Below are positions 17,451 to 26,162 of a DNA stretch of 40,063 nt, in pieces; within the stretch, counting starts at the first letter, position 1, and every line of letters begins with the position of its first letter. The stretch is from HB2-32-21 sp040235495. Its GTDB lineage: Bacteria; Pseudomonadota; Gammaproteobacteria; Pseudomonadales; Porticoccaceae. The notes under the pieces are model-generated. The model saw only the letters and a list, made by a program, of their open reading frames with translations, had not been told where the DNA came from and did no database searches. A program made the translations under genes and the position numbers. The stretch is taken from NCBI GenBank assembly GCA_040235495.1, contig JBECKV010000035.1, positions 1 to 40,063 on the forward strand, in the 5' to 3' direction.

Positions 17451-18878
17451 ATGCGTGAATACAAGCAGTTTTATATCAACGGACAGTGGGTGGACCCGGT
17501 CACACCCAGGCAGTGCGATGTCATCAACCCGGCCACCGAAACGGTTTGTGCTCATATTTCCCTGGGCTCTCAAGCGGATGTGGATAAAGCCGTGGCTGCC
17601 GCGAAAGCCGCTTTCCCGGGTTTTAGCAAAACCAGCCGGCAGGAGCGGGTCGAACTGCTGGAATCCTGCATCGCTGTCTACAAAAAATATTACGGCGACA
17701 TCGCCGCCGCAATTACCGAGGAAATGGGAGCCCCCAAAGGCTTTGCCCATGGCGCTCAGGCAGCCTGCGGTCTCGGCCATCTGCAGGAAGCCGCGCGGGT
17801 ATTGAAAACCTTCGAATTCGAAGAGCACATGGGCAAGCACCGGGTGTTCAAGGAACCCATCGGTGTTTGCGCATTGATCACGCCCTGGAACTGGCCCGTG
17901 AACCAGATCGGCTGCAAGGTGGCGCCCGCTCTGGCAGTTGGCTGTACCATGGTACTAAAGCCCAGCGAGGTGGCGCCGCTATCGGCTTATCTCTGGAGTC
18001 AGGTGATGGCTGAAGCAGGGGTGCCCGCCGGCGTCTACAATATGATTAACGGCGACGGCGCGGTGGTCGGCACCGCCCTGTCCTCTCACCCGGATATCGA
18101 CATGGTGTCCTTTACCGGCTCCACCCGCGCCGGGTCCCTGGTAGCGCAAAACGCGGCCCCCACTGTCAAGCGTGTTACCCAGGAACTGGGCGGCAAATCG
18201 CCAAATATCATTCTCGACGATGCCGATCTGGAAAAAGCGGTCACCGGCGGCATCAGACAGATGTACTCCAATGGTGGCCAGAGCTGTAACGCACCCTCCC
18301 GTATGCTGGTTCCGGTTGCCAAGCTGGCGGAGGCAGAGGCCATCGCAGCGAAGTTCAGCGCCGCGGTGAAAGTGGGCGATCCCAATTCCGACGAGACAAC
18401 GATGGGTCCAATGGTCTCCGAGGCCCAGTTCAATAAAATTCAGGGCCTGATCAAAAAAGGGATAGAGGAAGGCGCCAGGCTGGTCTGTGGCGGACCGGGC
18501 CGACCGGAGGATCTGGAAAAAGGTTACTTTGTCCGGCCAACGGTATTTTCAGACGCCAACAACAATATGACCATCGCCCGCGAGGAAATCTTCGGCCCGG
18601 TACTGACCATGATCCCCTACGAGACGGAAGAAGAAGCTATTCAAATCGCTAACGACACGCCCTATGGGCTCGCCGGATATATTCAAAGCAGCGATATTGA
18701 ACACGCTCGTCGTGTGGCGGCGCGAATCCGGGCTGGAAACATTCATATCAATGGTGTCGCCGCGGGCTTTGAAGTTCCCTTCGGGGGTTACAAGCAGTCC
18801 GGAAATGGCCGCGAATGGGGGCGCCACGGTTTCACCGACTACCTGGAAATCAAAGCGGTGGAAGGCTACGGCGAATAA
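17451..18878 (+). CDS. NAD(P)+-dependent aldehyde dehydrogenase
   Basis: The 475-residue enzyme oxidises an aldehyde to the acid. It shows the family landmarks: PWNWPV (ligand asparagine), LKPSEVAPLSA, SFTGSTRAG, general base E245 in QELGGKSPN and nucleophile C279 in GGQSCNAPSRM, then the EIFGPVLTMIPY and PFGGYKQSGNGREWG motifs. ATG 17451 follows AGGGGAAC; an upstream in-frame GTG at 17403 would add 16 unlikely residues. The substrate is unknown. The convergent carboxylesterase and upstream lipoprotein suggest a shared catabolic role. Confidence 0.95.
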   Translation: MREYKQFYINGQWVDPVTPRQCDVINPATETVCAHISLGSQADVDKAVAAAKAAFPGFSKTSRQERVELLESCIAVYKKYYGDIAAAITEEMGAPKGFAHGAQAACGLGHLQEAARVLKTFEFEEHMGKHRVFKEPIGVCALITPWNWPVNQIGCKVAPALAVGCTMVLKPSEVAPLSAYLWSQVMAEAGVPAGVYNMINGDGAVVGTALSSHPDIDMVSFTGSTRAGSLVAQNAAPTVKRVTQELGGKSPNIILDDADLEKAVTGGIRQMYSNGGQSCNAPSRMLVPVAKLAEAEAIAAKFSAAVKVGDPNSDETTMGPMVSEAQFNKIQGLIKKGIEEGARLVCGGPGRPEDLEKGYFVRPTVFSDANNNMTIAREEIFGPVLTMIPYETEEEAIQIANDTPYGLAGYIQSSDIEHARRVAARIRAGNIHINGVAAGFEVPFGGYKQSGNGREWGRHGFTDYLEIKAVEGYGE

Positions 18879-18941
18879 GTGTCCTGCTCTCTCACCACCC
18901 ATTCACTCACCACCTATTCACCCGCTACCACGAACTGCTCC

Positions 18942-18966
18942 ACCGCCGCCGGTTGCCGGCGGTGGT
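18942..18966. terminator. GC-rich hairpin between convergent genes
   Basis: ACCGCCGCCGG and CCGGCGGTGGT can pair over 11 bp (one G-T pair) around a 3-base loop. The hairpin lies between the convergent aldehyde dehydrogenase and carboxylesterase genes and could stop transcription from both. No T-run follows, so it is not a standard intrinsic terminator. Confidence 0.4.
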
Positions 18967-18981
18967 GTGGTGACGGAGCAT

Positions 18982-20508
18982 TCATAGAGAGCCGAGGTAG
19001 GCATCCGGCACGCGCTCCCAGGCGGCCCGCTCCAGCTCCAGAGGTGCGTATTCCGTACGGCAGCTTTGAGCAAAAATGCGAGTAGTCCGGTTGGTGCTCT
19101 CGTAGGCCGCCCAGCCCGGATCACCAGCGCGGGCAAACGCCGTCCACGCGTCCATGGTTGCCGTCGCCAGCTCCGCCGCACCCGGGCCGCTTCCGTAAAA
19201 CTTCTCTGCCCCCGGTTTGGTGTGAGTGCCAAACACGTAAGCCAATTCCACTGCGTGGGCGGCCCCCAGGGCACCCTTTGCCGCCGGCGACTTCCAGTCA
19301 AACAGGTAATTATACACCTGCCCGTTGTGGGGCTGCTGGCCGTCGAGGAGACGCAAGGCGGGGATGCGGAAGATACGGTCGGTTTGGATGGCCATGAAAA
19401 TTTCCGGAGGCGTGGGCTCAATCCCCCTCCGAGCAAGGCCTTGTCGATACGCTGAAACCAATCCGGGAATATGTTCCTCGCCGATCAAATAACCCAGGCG
19501 TTTGTGCATGTTCGCTTCGGTCAATCCCGTAATGGCAGGCGCCAGGGCGCCAAACAGCCGCCATTCGTCAGCCGTGCTTCCGGCCATGATGGGAATGTCC
19601 GAGGCACAACCGCTACGAACACCATTGATCGGCAAGGTGGGCAACAGGGTTCCATCGATCACCGGCCGAAACGGCAGACTGCCCAGTTTCGACAAGGGAT
19701 AACCCTCGACCTTGCCACCCTCGATATGTCGTTGCGCCCGCAGCAGCACTTCAACGTCGGCCTTGGCCAGGCCTTCGGCATCGAGTCCCGTGTCCTTGAG
19801 GATGGCCTCTCCGACCAGGGGCGCGGTGTCCATACTCGCTGCGGTATGACAGGCGCCGGATTGAGGAATGGCCTTGTGGAACAGCCCCCTCGCCCCAGGC
19901 ATGGCCAGCAGGGTGCCGGTACTCATACCGCCGGCGGATTCGCCAAAGATGGTGACATTTTGGGGATCGCCGCCGAACAGTTCGATATTATCTTGCACCC
20001 ATTCCAGTGCCTTGACCTGGTCGAGCAAGCCTTCGTTCCCAGTGGCGGGAATTCTACCGCCGGTGGCTTCATTCAGGTTGGCGAAGCCGAAAATGCCTAA
20101 CCGGTAGTTGATGGTGACCACCACCACGTCGCCGTGACGCGCCAGGGTTCTGCCCTCATAGACTCCCTGAGCGCCGGATCCAATGGTAAAACCGCCACCA
20201 TGAATCCACACCATGACCGGACGTCGGCCATCGTCCAGGCCCGGTGTCCAGACATTGAGACTCAGACAGCTCTCGCTTTGTTCGCCCACTTCCGCACCCA
20301 TGACGGCATCCATCTGGGACTTGTTTTGCGGCGCCCATTTACCAAATTCGCGACAATCCAGAGTGCCACTCCAGGGCCAGGGGTCCTCGGGCGGCAACCA
20401 GCGTTGTGGTCCCACCGGTGGTAGCGCATACGGAATACCCTTGAAAACATGGATACCATCCCTTTCGCTGCCCTTGATACGGCCATGAGTGATGTCAAGT
20501 TCAGTCAT
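18982..20508 (-). CDS. Type-B carboxylesterase
   Basis: This 508-residue protein is a carboxylesterase/lipase of the cholinesterase-like family. It has the oxyanion motif HGGGF (from residue 103), the nucleophile elbow GESAGG with S191, and a histidine in GAAHAVELAYVFGTH near residue 413 as the likely triad member. The early FKGIPYALPPVGPQRW and SESCLSLNVWTP motifs are standard for the family. No signal peptide is visible, so it may be cytoplasmic. AAGGAT precedes the start. It faces the aldehyde dehydrogenase gene tail to tail. The substrate is unknown; esters made by a monooxygenase are one possibility. Confidence 0.93.
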   Translation of the reverse strand: MTELDITHGRIKGSERDGIHVFKGIPYALPPVGPQRWLPPEDPWPWSGTLDCREFGKWAPQNKSQMDAVMGAEVGEQSESCLSLNVWTPGLDDGRRPVMVWIHGGGFTIGSGAQGVYEGRTLARHGDVVVVTINYRLGIFGFANLNEATGGRIPATGNEGLLDQVKALEWVQDNIELFGGDPQNVTIFGESAGGMSTGTLLAMPGARGLFHKAIPQSGACHTAASMDTAPLVGEAILKDTGLDAEGLAKADVEVLLRAQRHIEGGKVEGYPLSKLGSLPFRPVIDGTLLPTLPINGVRSGCASDIPIMAGSTADEWRLFGALAPAITGLTEANMHKRLGYLIGEEHIPGLVSAYRQGLARRGIEPTPPEIFMAIQTDRIFRIPALRLLDGQQPHNGQVYNYLFDWKSPAAKGALGAAHAVELAYVFGTHTKPGAEKFYGSGPGAAELATATMDAWTAFARAGDPGWAAYESTNRTTRIFAQSCRTEYAPLELERAAWERVPDAYLGSL

Positions 20509-20599
20509 TATTTATCCTTTTAGTTGTCGTTTTTATTTATCGTTACCTTACTTTTCCGGACCAAGAGCGACGCCGGATAAGGCTACTGAATCGCTTCAA

Positions 20600-21301
20600 T
20601 TAACGCTGCTTTAGCGCTTCGACAAAACGTCGAATCCGCTTGGCATTGGCGCCCAGATCGCTAATACCGACGCGGGACACCGAGCGCAGGTCGATCAGGA
20701 CGCCCTCATTAAGTGATCGAACCCTGATAACAATGTCATCGGTGAAGCCCAGCAGCGGTGTGGTTTCGGCAGCTTCTAGGAGACCGGCTTCCTCATCCTC
20801 ACCAAGAATTTCCCAACCCAGACTCCGCACGGTTCCGCGTACCAGCGCCATACCCTGCTCCCGGGTGCCGGGCAGATACACCGTTTTCAAATCAGGGTAG
20901 GCTTCGACTTGCAGTGCGGCGATTTCCTCACCGCCGTAATCGAGGGAATTATCTCCCTGGCGCCGCCGCGCCTGGGCAAACTGGAACTGGGGTGGATCAT
21001 GAATATCCGTACTAATGTCGTGAATGGGTGGGGCCTTGAATCCCCCCACACCAACGCTCACCAGCACCAGCGCCGCTGGCACCGCGGTCAGAAAGCCGAT
21101 ATGCAGTTGCGATCGGCAGGGCTGCCCGCGGGCCAGCCGACGGAACACCGAGCCGATGGCGTATAAGGCCAGCAGGGAAGACACAAGCAAGCCCAGCCCG
21201 AACAGATAAAACGCCAGCGGAAAAGGCAGCCACGCAAGTCGTTGCATGAGCGCGCCGAGAACTATGCAAGCAAGCGCCAGAGCGGCACTGAGTTTTAACA
21301 C
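20600..21301 (-). CDS. DUF1499 membrane protein
   Basis: The 233-residue protein starts with about three hydrophobic segments (residues 3-22, 27-50 and 70-88). A DUF1499 domain follows, with DIHDPPQF, AYPDLKTVYL, WEILGEDEEAGLLEA and the end FTDDIVIRVRS...VDLRSVSRVG-like segment containing ISDLGANAKRIRRF. DUF1499 has no known function. The GTG start at 21301 is supported by an upstream GGAAAG, though spacing is short. It lies 82 bp downstream of msrB on the same strand. Confidence 0.85.
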   Translation of the reverse strand: MLKLSAALALACIVLGALMQRLAWLPFPLAFYLFGLGLLVSSLLALYAIGSVFRRLARGQPCRSQLHIGFLTAVPAALVLVSVGVGGFKAPPIHDISTDIHDPPQFQFAQARRRQGDNSLDYGGEEIAALQVEAYPDLKTVYLPGTREQGMALVRGTVRSLGWEILGEDEEAGLLEAAETTPLLGFTDDIVIRVRSLNEGVLIDLRSVSRVGISDLGANAKRIRRFVEALKQR

Positions 21302-21383
21302 CTTTCCGTTACCTGTTCGTGTACTTTCCGTTGCCTGTTCGTGTCTTCAGCGTTACCGACGCGGTGTCGAATGCGCGCAACGC

Positions 21384-21797
21384 TTACTCTTTTTCGTCAA
21401 AGTTCAGCGACAGCGAATTAACGCAGTAGCGCAGGCCCGTCGGTTGCGGTCCGTCCGGAAAGACATGACCAAGGTGGCTGCCGCAGTTGGCGCACATAAT
21501 TTCGGTTCTGACCATGCCCCGGGATTGATCGACTTCCTCGACTACGCACTGGTCGTCAGCGGCAGCGAAAAAACTGGGCCAGCCGCTGCCTGAATCGTAC
21601 TTGCAGTCGGACTCGAATAGTTTGGCCTGGCAACAAGCGCAAAGATAATCACCCCTGCGTTTTTCGGTGTTGTACTCACCTGTAAAGGGCGGTTCGGTGC
21701 CCTTGTTTCGGCAAACTTCATATTGCCTGGGACTCAGCTTATCGCGCCAGTAGACGTCGTTTTTGATGTCGGCATTTTCAGTGGTTTTCTCGCTCAT
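21384..21797 (-). CDS. msrB: Peptide-methionine (R)-S-oxide reductase MsrB
   Basis: MsrB repairs methionine-R-sulfoxide in oxidised proteins. The 137-residue protein has the two zinc CxxC pairs (C53/C56 and C102/C105), the substrate motif SGSGWPSFF and catalytic C125 in LRYCVNSLSLNF. ATG 21797 is preceded by GGAG and gives the normal cytoplasmic length; the longer frame to 21932 would run into the divergent alaA gene. There is no signal peptide. It is transcribed away from alaA, with a shared intergenic region containing a TTGTAC dyad. Confidence 0.96.
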   Translation of the reverse strand: MSEKTTENADIKNDVYWRDKLSPRQYEVCRNKGTEPPFTGEYNTEKRRGDYLCACCQAKLFESDCKYDSGSGWPSFFAAADDQCVVEEVDQSRGMVRTEIMCANCGSHLGHVFPDGPQPTGLRYCVNSLSLNFDEKE

Positions 21798-21829
21798 TTT
21801 TTCTCCAGAGTTGCTGCGCCGTGAAACAT

Positions 21830-21853
21830 TTGTACTTGGCTGATGCGGTACAA
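21830..21853. promoter_or_regulatory. TTGTAC-N12-GTACAA dyad between msrB and alaA
   Basis: A perfect 6-bp inverted repeat with a 12-base spacer lies in the 109-bp region between the divergent msrB and alaA genes. The right half overlaps TACAAT, a possible -10 element for alaA. It could be an operator, but I cannot name a regulator. Confidence 0.3.
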
Positions 21854-21906
21854 TAGTGCCTTTTTTCAGTGGTAAGCAATCGCCATCGTCAAGCAGGCTA
21901 TTTTTT

Positions 21907-23124
21907 ATGCGACAAATTGAAAAGTCCAGCAAATTAGACAGTGTTTGTTACGACATACGAGGTCCTGTACTGGATCATGCCAATCGCCTGGAGGAGGAAG
22001 GTCACCGGATCCTGAAACTAAATATAGGCAACCCCGCCCCTTTTGGTTTTGAAGCCCCGGACGAAATCATACAGGACGTTATCCTGAACCTGGTTGAAGC
22101 CCAGGGCTACAGCCATGCCAAGGGGGTATTCAGTGCCCGCAAGGCGGTGATGCAACGCTGCCAGATTCAGGGCATCGCCAATGTCGAAATCGAGGACATC
22201 ATTCTCGGCAATGGCGTCAGTGAACTGATCGTTATGTCCATGCAGGCGCTGCTAAATCCCGGCGACGAGATCCTGGTGCCCTCTCCTGACTATCCTCTGT
22301 GGACGGCGGCGGTAACTCTCGCTGGCGGCAAAGCAGTGCACTACCGTTGTAACGAAAGCGCTGACTGGGAACCGGATCTGGATGATATCAAGGCCAAGGT
22401 CAGCAAAAACACACGAGGCCTTGTCGTTATCAATCCAAACAACCCCACCGGGGCGGTCTACGGCAAGGACACACTGGAGCAGCTTATCGAACTGGCCCGC
22501 ATCAACGACTTGATCGTCTTTGCCGATGAAATCTACGACCGCATCGTCTTCGACGACGCCGTCCACTACCCACTCGGGGCTCTGTCTGACGACATTCTCA
22601 CGGTCACCTTCAATGGTTTATCGAAAAATTACCGGCTGGCGGGATTCCGTTCCGGCTGGCTGGTGGTCAGCGGCGCCAAGCACCGTGCGCGCAGTTACAT
22701 CCAGGGTATCGAGATGCTTGCCTCGATGCGCCTGTGCGCCAATGTCCCGGCGATGTATGCCATACAGACAGCGCTCGGCGGCTACCAGAGTATCGAGGAT
22801 CTGGTTAAACCGGGAGGCCGATTTTACGAACAGCGCCGCTATGGCTGGGAGCGACTTGCCGCCATTCCGGGCGTAAGCTGCGTCAAGCCAAAGGGCGCCT
22901 TGTATCTGTTTCCACGGCTGGATCCCGAGATCTACCCTATCGAGGATGACGAGCAGTTGGTACTGGACCTGCTGATGCAGGAAAAAATGCTCATTGTTCA
23001 GGGCACCGCCTTCAACTGGGAGGATTGCCAGCACTATCGCATCGTTTTCCTGCCCCGTGAAGATGAACTCGACAACGCATTCTCGCGACTGGAACATTTT
23101 CTTGGCGGACTGAGGGAGCACTGA
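21907..23124 (+). CDS. alaA: Alanine-synthesising aminotransferase AlaA
   Basis: AlaA transfers an amino group from glutamate to pyruvate to make alanine. The 405-residue length equals E. coli AlaA and the sequence is very close: IEKSSKLDSVCYDIRGPVL, LKLNIGNPAPFGFEAPDEI, NPNNPTGAVY, FADEIYDRIVFDDA and LASMRLCANVPAMYAIQTAL. K240 in FNGLSKNYRLAGFR should bind pyridoxal phosphate. ATG 21907 gives the conserved start MRQIEKSSK; the upstream in-frame ATG (21856) would add unmatched residues. It is divergent from msrB. Confidence 0.97.
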   Translation: MRQIEKSSKLDSVCYDIRGPVLDHANRLEEEGHRILKLNIGNPAPFGFEAPDEIIQDVILNLVEAQGYSHAKGVFSARKAVMQRCQIQGIANVEIEDIILGNGVSELIVMSMQALLNPGDEILVPSPDYPLWTAAVTLAGGKAVHYRCNESADWEPDLDDIKAKVSKNTRGLVVINPNNPTGAVYGKDTLEQLIELARINDLIVFADEIYDRIVFDDAVHYPLGALSDDILTVTFNGLSKNYRLAGFRSGWLVVSGAKHRARSYIQGIEMLASMRLCANVPAMYAIQTALGGYQSIEDLVKPGGRFYEQRRYGWERLAAIPGVSCVKPKGALYLFPRLDPEIYPIEDDEQLVLDLLMQEKMLIVQGTAFNWEDCQHYRIVFLPREDELDNAFSRLEHFLGGLREH

Positions 23125-23127
23125 CAA

Positions 23128-23166
23128 GGCGAGAACGATCACACCACCGACGTGATGAGCCTCGCC
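23128..23166. terminator. Nested hairpin after alaA
   Basis: GGCGAG (23128-23133) pairs with CTCGCC (23161-23166), and inside it ATCAC (23138-23142) pairs with GTGAT (23152-23156). This structure directly follows the alaA stop. It lacks a T-run, so it may be a processing or Rho-related signal rather than an intrinsic terminator. Confidence 0.35.
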
Positions 23167-23272
23167 AATTACGACGATGCCCGGCAATTCCACCACTTCT
23201 GCGTCAACAGTCGGGCGTGCTATGGTAGCTGTTCAGGAATGGGATCTGCTCAGGAATGGGAGCTGGAAATCG

Positions 23273-23455
23273 ATGAACAAGGATTCTTCCAAAACAGGAA
23301 ACACCCCGGATCCAAAAGCCGGGGAGATTAATTTTAACGGCGCCGCGATTCTCAACGCCGACGGTTCTGAGACCCCGATCACCGAGGCAATGGTACGCGC
23401 CGCCTGCCGCGAGCTGGTGTCCGAAAGTGGCACGGACAGCAAAAAACCTGAATGA
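23273..23455 (+). CDS. Small PA1571-like conserved protein (60 aa)
   Basis: The 60-residue product contains FNGAAILNADGSETPITEAMVRAACREL, which I recognise as the pattern of a small Pseudomonas protein family (PA1571-like: FNGAAII...PITEEMI...AC). No function is established. There is no signal peptide or membrane segment. ATG 23273 has GGAG-like bases upstream; an in-frame ATG at 23177 would add 32 poorly conserved residues. It sits between alaA and the convergent pdxB, with only four bases between the two stop codons. Confidence 0.75.
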   Translation: MNKDSSKTGNTPDPKAGEINFNGAAILNADGSETPITEAMVRAACRELVSESGTDSKKPE

Positions 23456-23459
23456 GGGA

Positions 23460-24581
23460 TCATCTGGCGACCTCGAACCCCAGTGCCAGCAACTCTTCAC
23501 CAAGGTTTTGGCTGATCGCGCCCTCGACCCGGTAATGATTAAACTCCCGACGCAGCTTGTAAGCACCGCGCACAGCATCAAAGGCGATCGCAGCCGGCAC
23601 CTCATGATTCGCAAAGGCTGAGCGCAGGTCGGCAAAGTCACAACGTGGATCGTAAACCGCCAGTACCAGATCCTCGAGACTGGTCGTACTCGAAGCCATC
23701 AACTCCGCTTTATCATCCAGGGTTTTCGGGCGGTTGTACCGGGTTCTGTCCTCGGCAGCCAGACCAAGCCATTGCTCAAAGGCATCCAGTACCATCGTCG
23801 TGCCCCGCAGCTTGCCTTCAAAACTGTGGCCGGCGATATGTGGCGTACCGAGAAGCACCCTGGCGAGCAAATCCCGTCCGATGGCAGGCTCGTTTTCCCA
23901 TACATCCAGCACCACCCGCGGGATGGCGTCACCGCGGAGTGTCGTTGCCAGCGCCCGGTTATCGATCACCGCCCCGCGTCCGGCGTTGATCAGAATTGCA
24001 TCAGGCCTGATGCGAGCGAGTTCCGGCGCACCGATCATATGGAAAGTGGGATGAGCGCCGCCCAGGGTCAACGGGGTGTGGAGGCAAATGACGTCCGCGT
24101 TTAAAGCGTGCGCGAAATCGCAGAGTTCGGGAACCTGCTGGGATGACAAAAACGGATCGAAGACCCGGCACTCCAGCCCAAGCGCCCGCAAGCAGGTCAG
24201 AACACGCCCACCTACCTGACCGCAGCCAATGATACTTACTGATTTGCGACGCCAATCATCGACACAGGCGCAAAGCACGGCAATGACATATTGCACCACC
24301 GCCGTGGCGTTACCACCAGGGGCGAAGGCAAATTCAATCCCCCGTTCGGCCAGATAGTCCAGGTCGACATGGTCCGTGCCGATGGTTGCGGAACCTACAA
24401 ACCTGACCGGGCTGCTTGCCAGCAAATTGCGATCTACCCTGGTGACCGAGCGGACCAACAAAACTTCCGCGTCTCGAATATGCGCGGCGCTAATCTCCCG
24501 GCCGGGGTAGACGCTTACTTCGCCATGGCGAGAAAAGCGGCTTTCGACATCGGCGATCCCGTAATCTGCTACTATTTTCAT
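23460..24581 (-). CDS. pdxB: Erythronate-4-phosphate dehydrogenase PdxB
   Basis: PdxB oxidises 4-phosphoerythronate in the DXP-dependent pyridoxal phosphate pathway. The 373-residue protein is a D-2-hydroxyacid dehydrogenase: SATIGTDHVDLDYL, nucleotide-binding IGCGQVGGR, catalytic arginine in INAGRGAVIDN, glutamate in LDVWENEP and histidine in GTPHIAGHSFEGK. The C-terminal PdxB dimerisation domain is complete. The usual family motif PGCNA-VVEYV is PGGNA-VVQYV here, a small departure. An AT-rich region with a 13-bp tandem repeat lies upstream, between it and epmC. Confidence 0.96.
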   Translation of the reverse strand: MKIVADYGIADVESRFSRHGEVSVYPGREISAAHIRDAEVLLVRSVTRVDRNLLASSPVRFVGSATIGTDHVDLDYLAERGIEFAFAPGGNATAVVQYVIAVLCACVDDWRRKSVSIIGCGQVGGRVLTCLRALGLECRVFDPFLSSQQVPELCDFAHALNADVICLHTPLTLGGAHPTFHMIGAPELARIRPDAILINAGRGAVIDNRALATTLRGDAIPRVVLDVWENEPAIGRDLLARVLLGTPHIAGHSFEGKLRGTTMVLDAFEQWLGLAAEDRTRYNRPKTLDDKAELMASSTTSLEDLVLAVYDPRCDFADLRSAFANHEVPAAIAFDAVRGAYKLRREFNHYRVEGAISQNLGEELLALGFEVAR

Positions 24582-24632
24582 CGAATTATCATATAGTTAT
24601 ATATTTTTATTAATGTTAATAATTGGTTAAAA

Positions 24633-24658
24633 ATATCTTCATCGAATATCTTCATCGA
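24633..24658. repeat. 13-bp tandem direct repeat upstream of pdxB
   Basis: ATATCTTCATCGA occurs twice in tandem in the AT-rich gap between epmC and pdxB. A third partial match (TTCATCGAATTATC) lies near the pdxB start. The repeat may reflect slippage or a regulatory site of pdxB. Confidence 0.6.
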
Positions 24659-24665
24659 ATAATAG

Positions 24666-25232
24666 TCAGGCCGTTAACCCTTGATAAGACCTGGGATCAA
24701 AAGGTGGTATGGATTCAAACGCTGTCGCTAACGCCTGGACAAAGCGGTCAGCTCTCGGTGGCAAACCGATATCGAGGTAAGTGAGCACCTGAGCGCGCAC
24801 AGCCTCCCCAAAGCCGCCACAACTCGACAGACCCCCGTTGTTCAGGTTATCGACACTGAGATGAAAGCGAATACCGGCGGCGTTTGAGAAAATCCATTCC
24901 AGTGCCTGGGGCTTGACTTCGACCCGCGCGAAAGCGGCCTGTTGTGCTGCGCTGCGTCCATCCGGCACATACCAGTAACCATAATCAATCCGCTGGCGCC
25001 GCTCCCATCCCGCAATACACCAGTGCGCCACTTCGTGGAGGGCGCTGGAAACATAGTTTTCCCGGTAGCGAAGTTCGGCGTGACTGTCCAGCCCCGCGGC
25101 GGGCAGATAGATCGGCTCGATGTGGCCTCCGGACAATCGAACCCTGAAGCACTTCGTAAAACAAGCGTGGAAGACGGCTTCGATGTCCCGCCCCTGAACC
25201 AAGCCTCTGCCCATGCCCGCGCTGCGAATCAT
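24666..25232 (-). CDS. epmC: Elongation factor P hydroxylase EpmC (YfcM)
   Basis: EpmC hydroxylates the beta-lysylated lysine of elongation factor P, the last step of its modification. The 188-residue protein matches E. coli YfcM: CFTKCFRVRLSGGHIEPIYLPA, then SALHEVAHWCIAG with the HExxH motif, YGYWYVPDGRSAAQQAAFARVEVKPQALEW and a C-terminal QALATAFE. The start could be ATG 25232 or 25214. epmA and epmB are not in this window. A 14-bp tandem repeat lies just upstream of its start. Confidence 0.93.
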   Translation of the reverse strand: MIRSAGMGRGLVQGRDIEAVFHACFTKCFRVRLSGGHIEPIYLPAAGLDSHAELRYRENYVSSALHEVAHWCIAGWERRQRIDYGYWYVPDGRSAAQQAAFARVEVKPQALEWIFSNAAGIRFHLSVDNLNNGGLSSCGGFGEAVRAQVLTYLDIGLPPRADRFVQALATAFESIPPFDPRSYQGLTA

Positions 25233-25245
25233 AACTGCTCCCGCA

Positions 25246-25276
25246 ATTGCCGATCACCCATTGCCGATCACCCATT
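25246..25276. repeat. 14-bp tandem direct repeat upstream of epmC
   Basis: ATTGCCGATCACCC occurs twice head to tail, followed by ATT of a third copy. It lies in the 196-bp region between the divergent epmC gene and the 232-residue gene at 25429. Confidence 0.65.
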
Positions 25277-25428
25277 GTAAATAGCCGCCAAAAAACGACC
25301 ACAAGGTATTGTGTATTTTCACATCTGCGAGTACCTTATATTGCGGAATCAGGGGCAAGAGCCTGGCCAGTCCCGGGTCCCTCGCCCCGACTGCGATGTC
25401 CAGTTTTCCCATCGATGGAGGATGCGAT

Positions 25429-26127
25429 ATGTCTGCTTCAAATAGCACCGGATCCCGAAGCGATAACGTTATTGATCTGTTCACCCGGCAACCACTGTCC
25501 TCCCTCGATTCGCGGCGCTTTATCCGCCTGGCGCCCGAGCTGGATGGTCTCGAAATGCTCTACACCAACGAAGCCCATCCCGACAAAACATTCAGCATCA
25601 AGATTCTCTGCTGGGGTCTGAGGGAAAACGGCGAAGTGGTCGGCCTGATCCCATGGCTCGATCGCCTGACCCCCTGCACCGACATCAGGGATCCTCTCAA
25701 TGGCCATTGGGAAGCCTACTTCGATCCGGGTACCGAAGAGGTGTTTTACGAGGCGCCTATTCATAAAACCCTGGAACTGGAGACCGCTGTCGATTACTAC
25801 CGCTACGATTGCGAGTACGAAACCGACGTGATTCAGGAAATCCCCGATACCATTGGCACCCATGCGGTCTTTTCCGATGACAATTTCAAAACCCTGGGAC
25901 TCAAATCCCTGGTCAGTTGGCGATTGCTGAACAACGGTCGCATCGAGGGGCTGGTGATCGACGAGGATCGAATCATTGAAACCCCGGTGCTGCCCGGTGA
26001 TCCGGGCCTGTACGCCGCCGAAACACATCCCGAGTTCCATTATTACTTCCAGCACCATATCGCCAACAAAATCAAATCCGGTGATCCGGAGGCGCTGGCG
26101 GCGCTGGCGACACTGGAAGACCGTTAA
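25429..26127 (+). CDS. Conserved hypothetical protein (232 aa)
   Basis: I do not recognise a named domain. The acidic 232-residue protein has no signal peptide or membrane segment. It contains the clear blocks VIDLFTRQPLSSL, RFIRLAPELDGLEMLY, NGEVVGLIPWLDRLTPC and HPEFHYYFQHHIANKIKSGDPEALAAL. Such proteins occur among gammaproteobacteria, but I cannot give a function. ATG 25429 is preceded by GGAGG with good spacing; the upstream in-frame ATG (25309) has no such site. It lies between epmC (divergent) and tusA (convergent). Confidence 0.8.
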   Translation: MSASNSTGSRSDNVIDLFTRQPLSSLDSRRFIRLAPELDGLEMLYTNEAHPDKTFSIKILCWGLRENGEVVGLIPWLDRLTPCTDIRDPLNGHWEAYFDPGTEEVFYEAPIHKTLELETAVDYYRYDCEYETDVIQEIPDTIGTHAVFSDDNFKTLGLKSLVSWRLLNNGRIEGLVIDEDRIIETPVLPGDPGLYAAETHPEFHYYFQHHIANKIKSGDPEALAALATLEDR

Positions 26128-26162
26128 GCCTAGAGCCCGAAGCTCATAGCCTGCTTGAGTGG

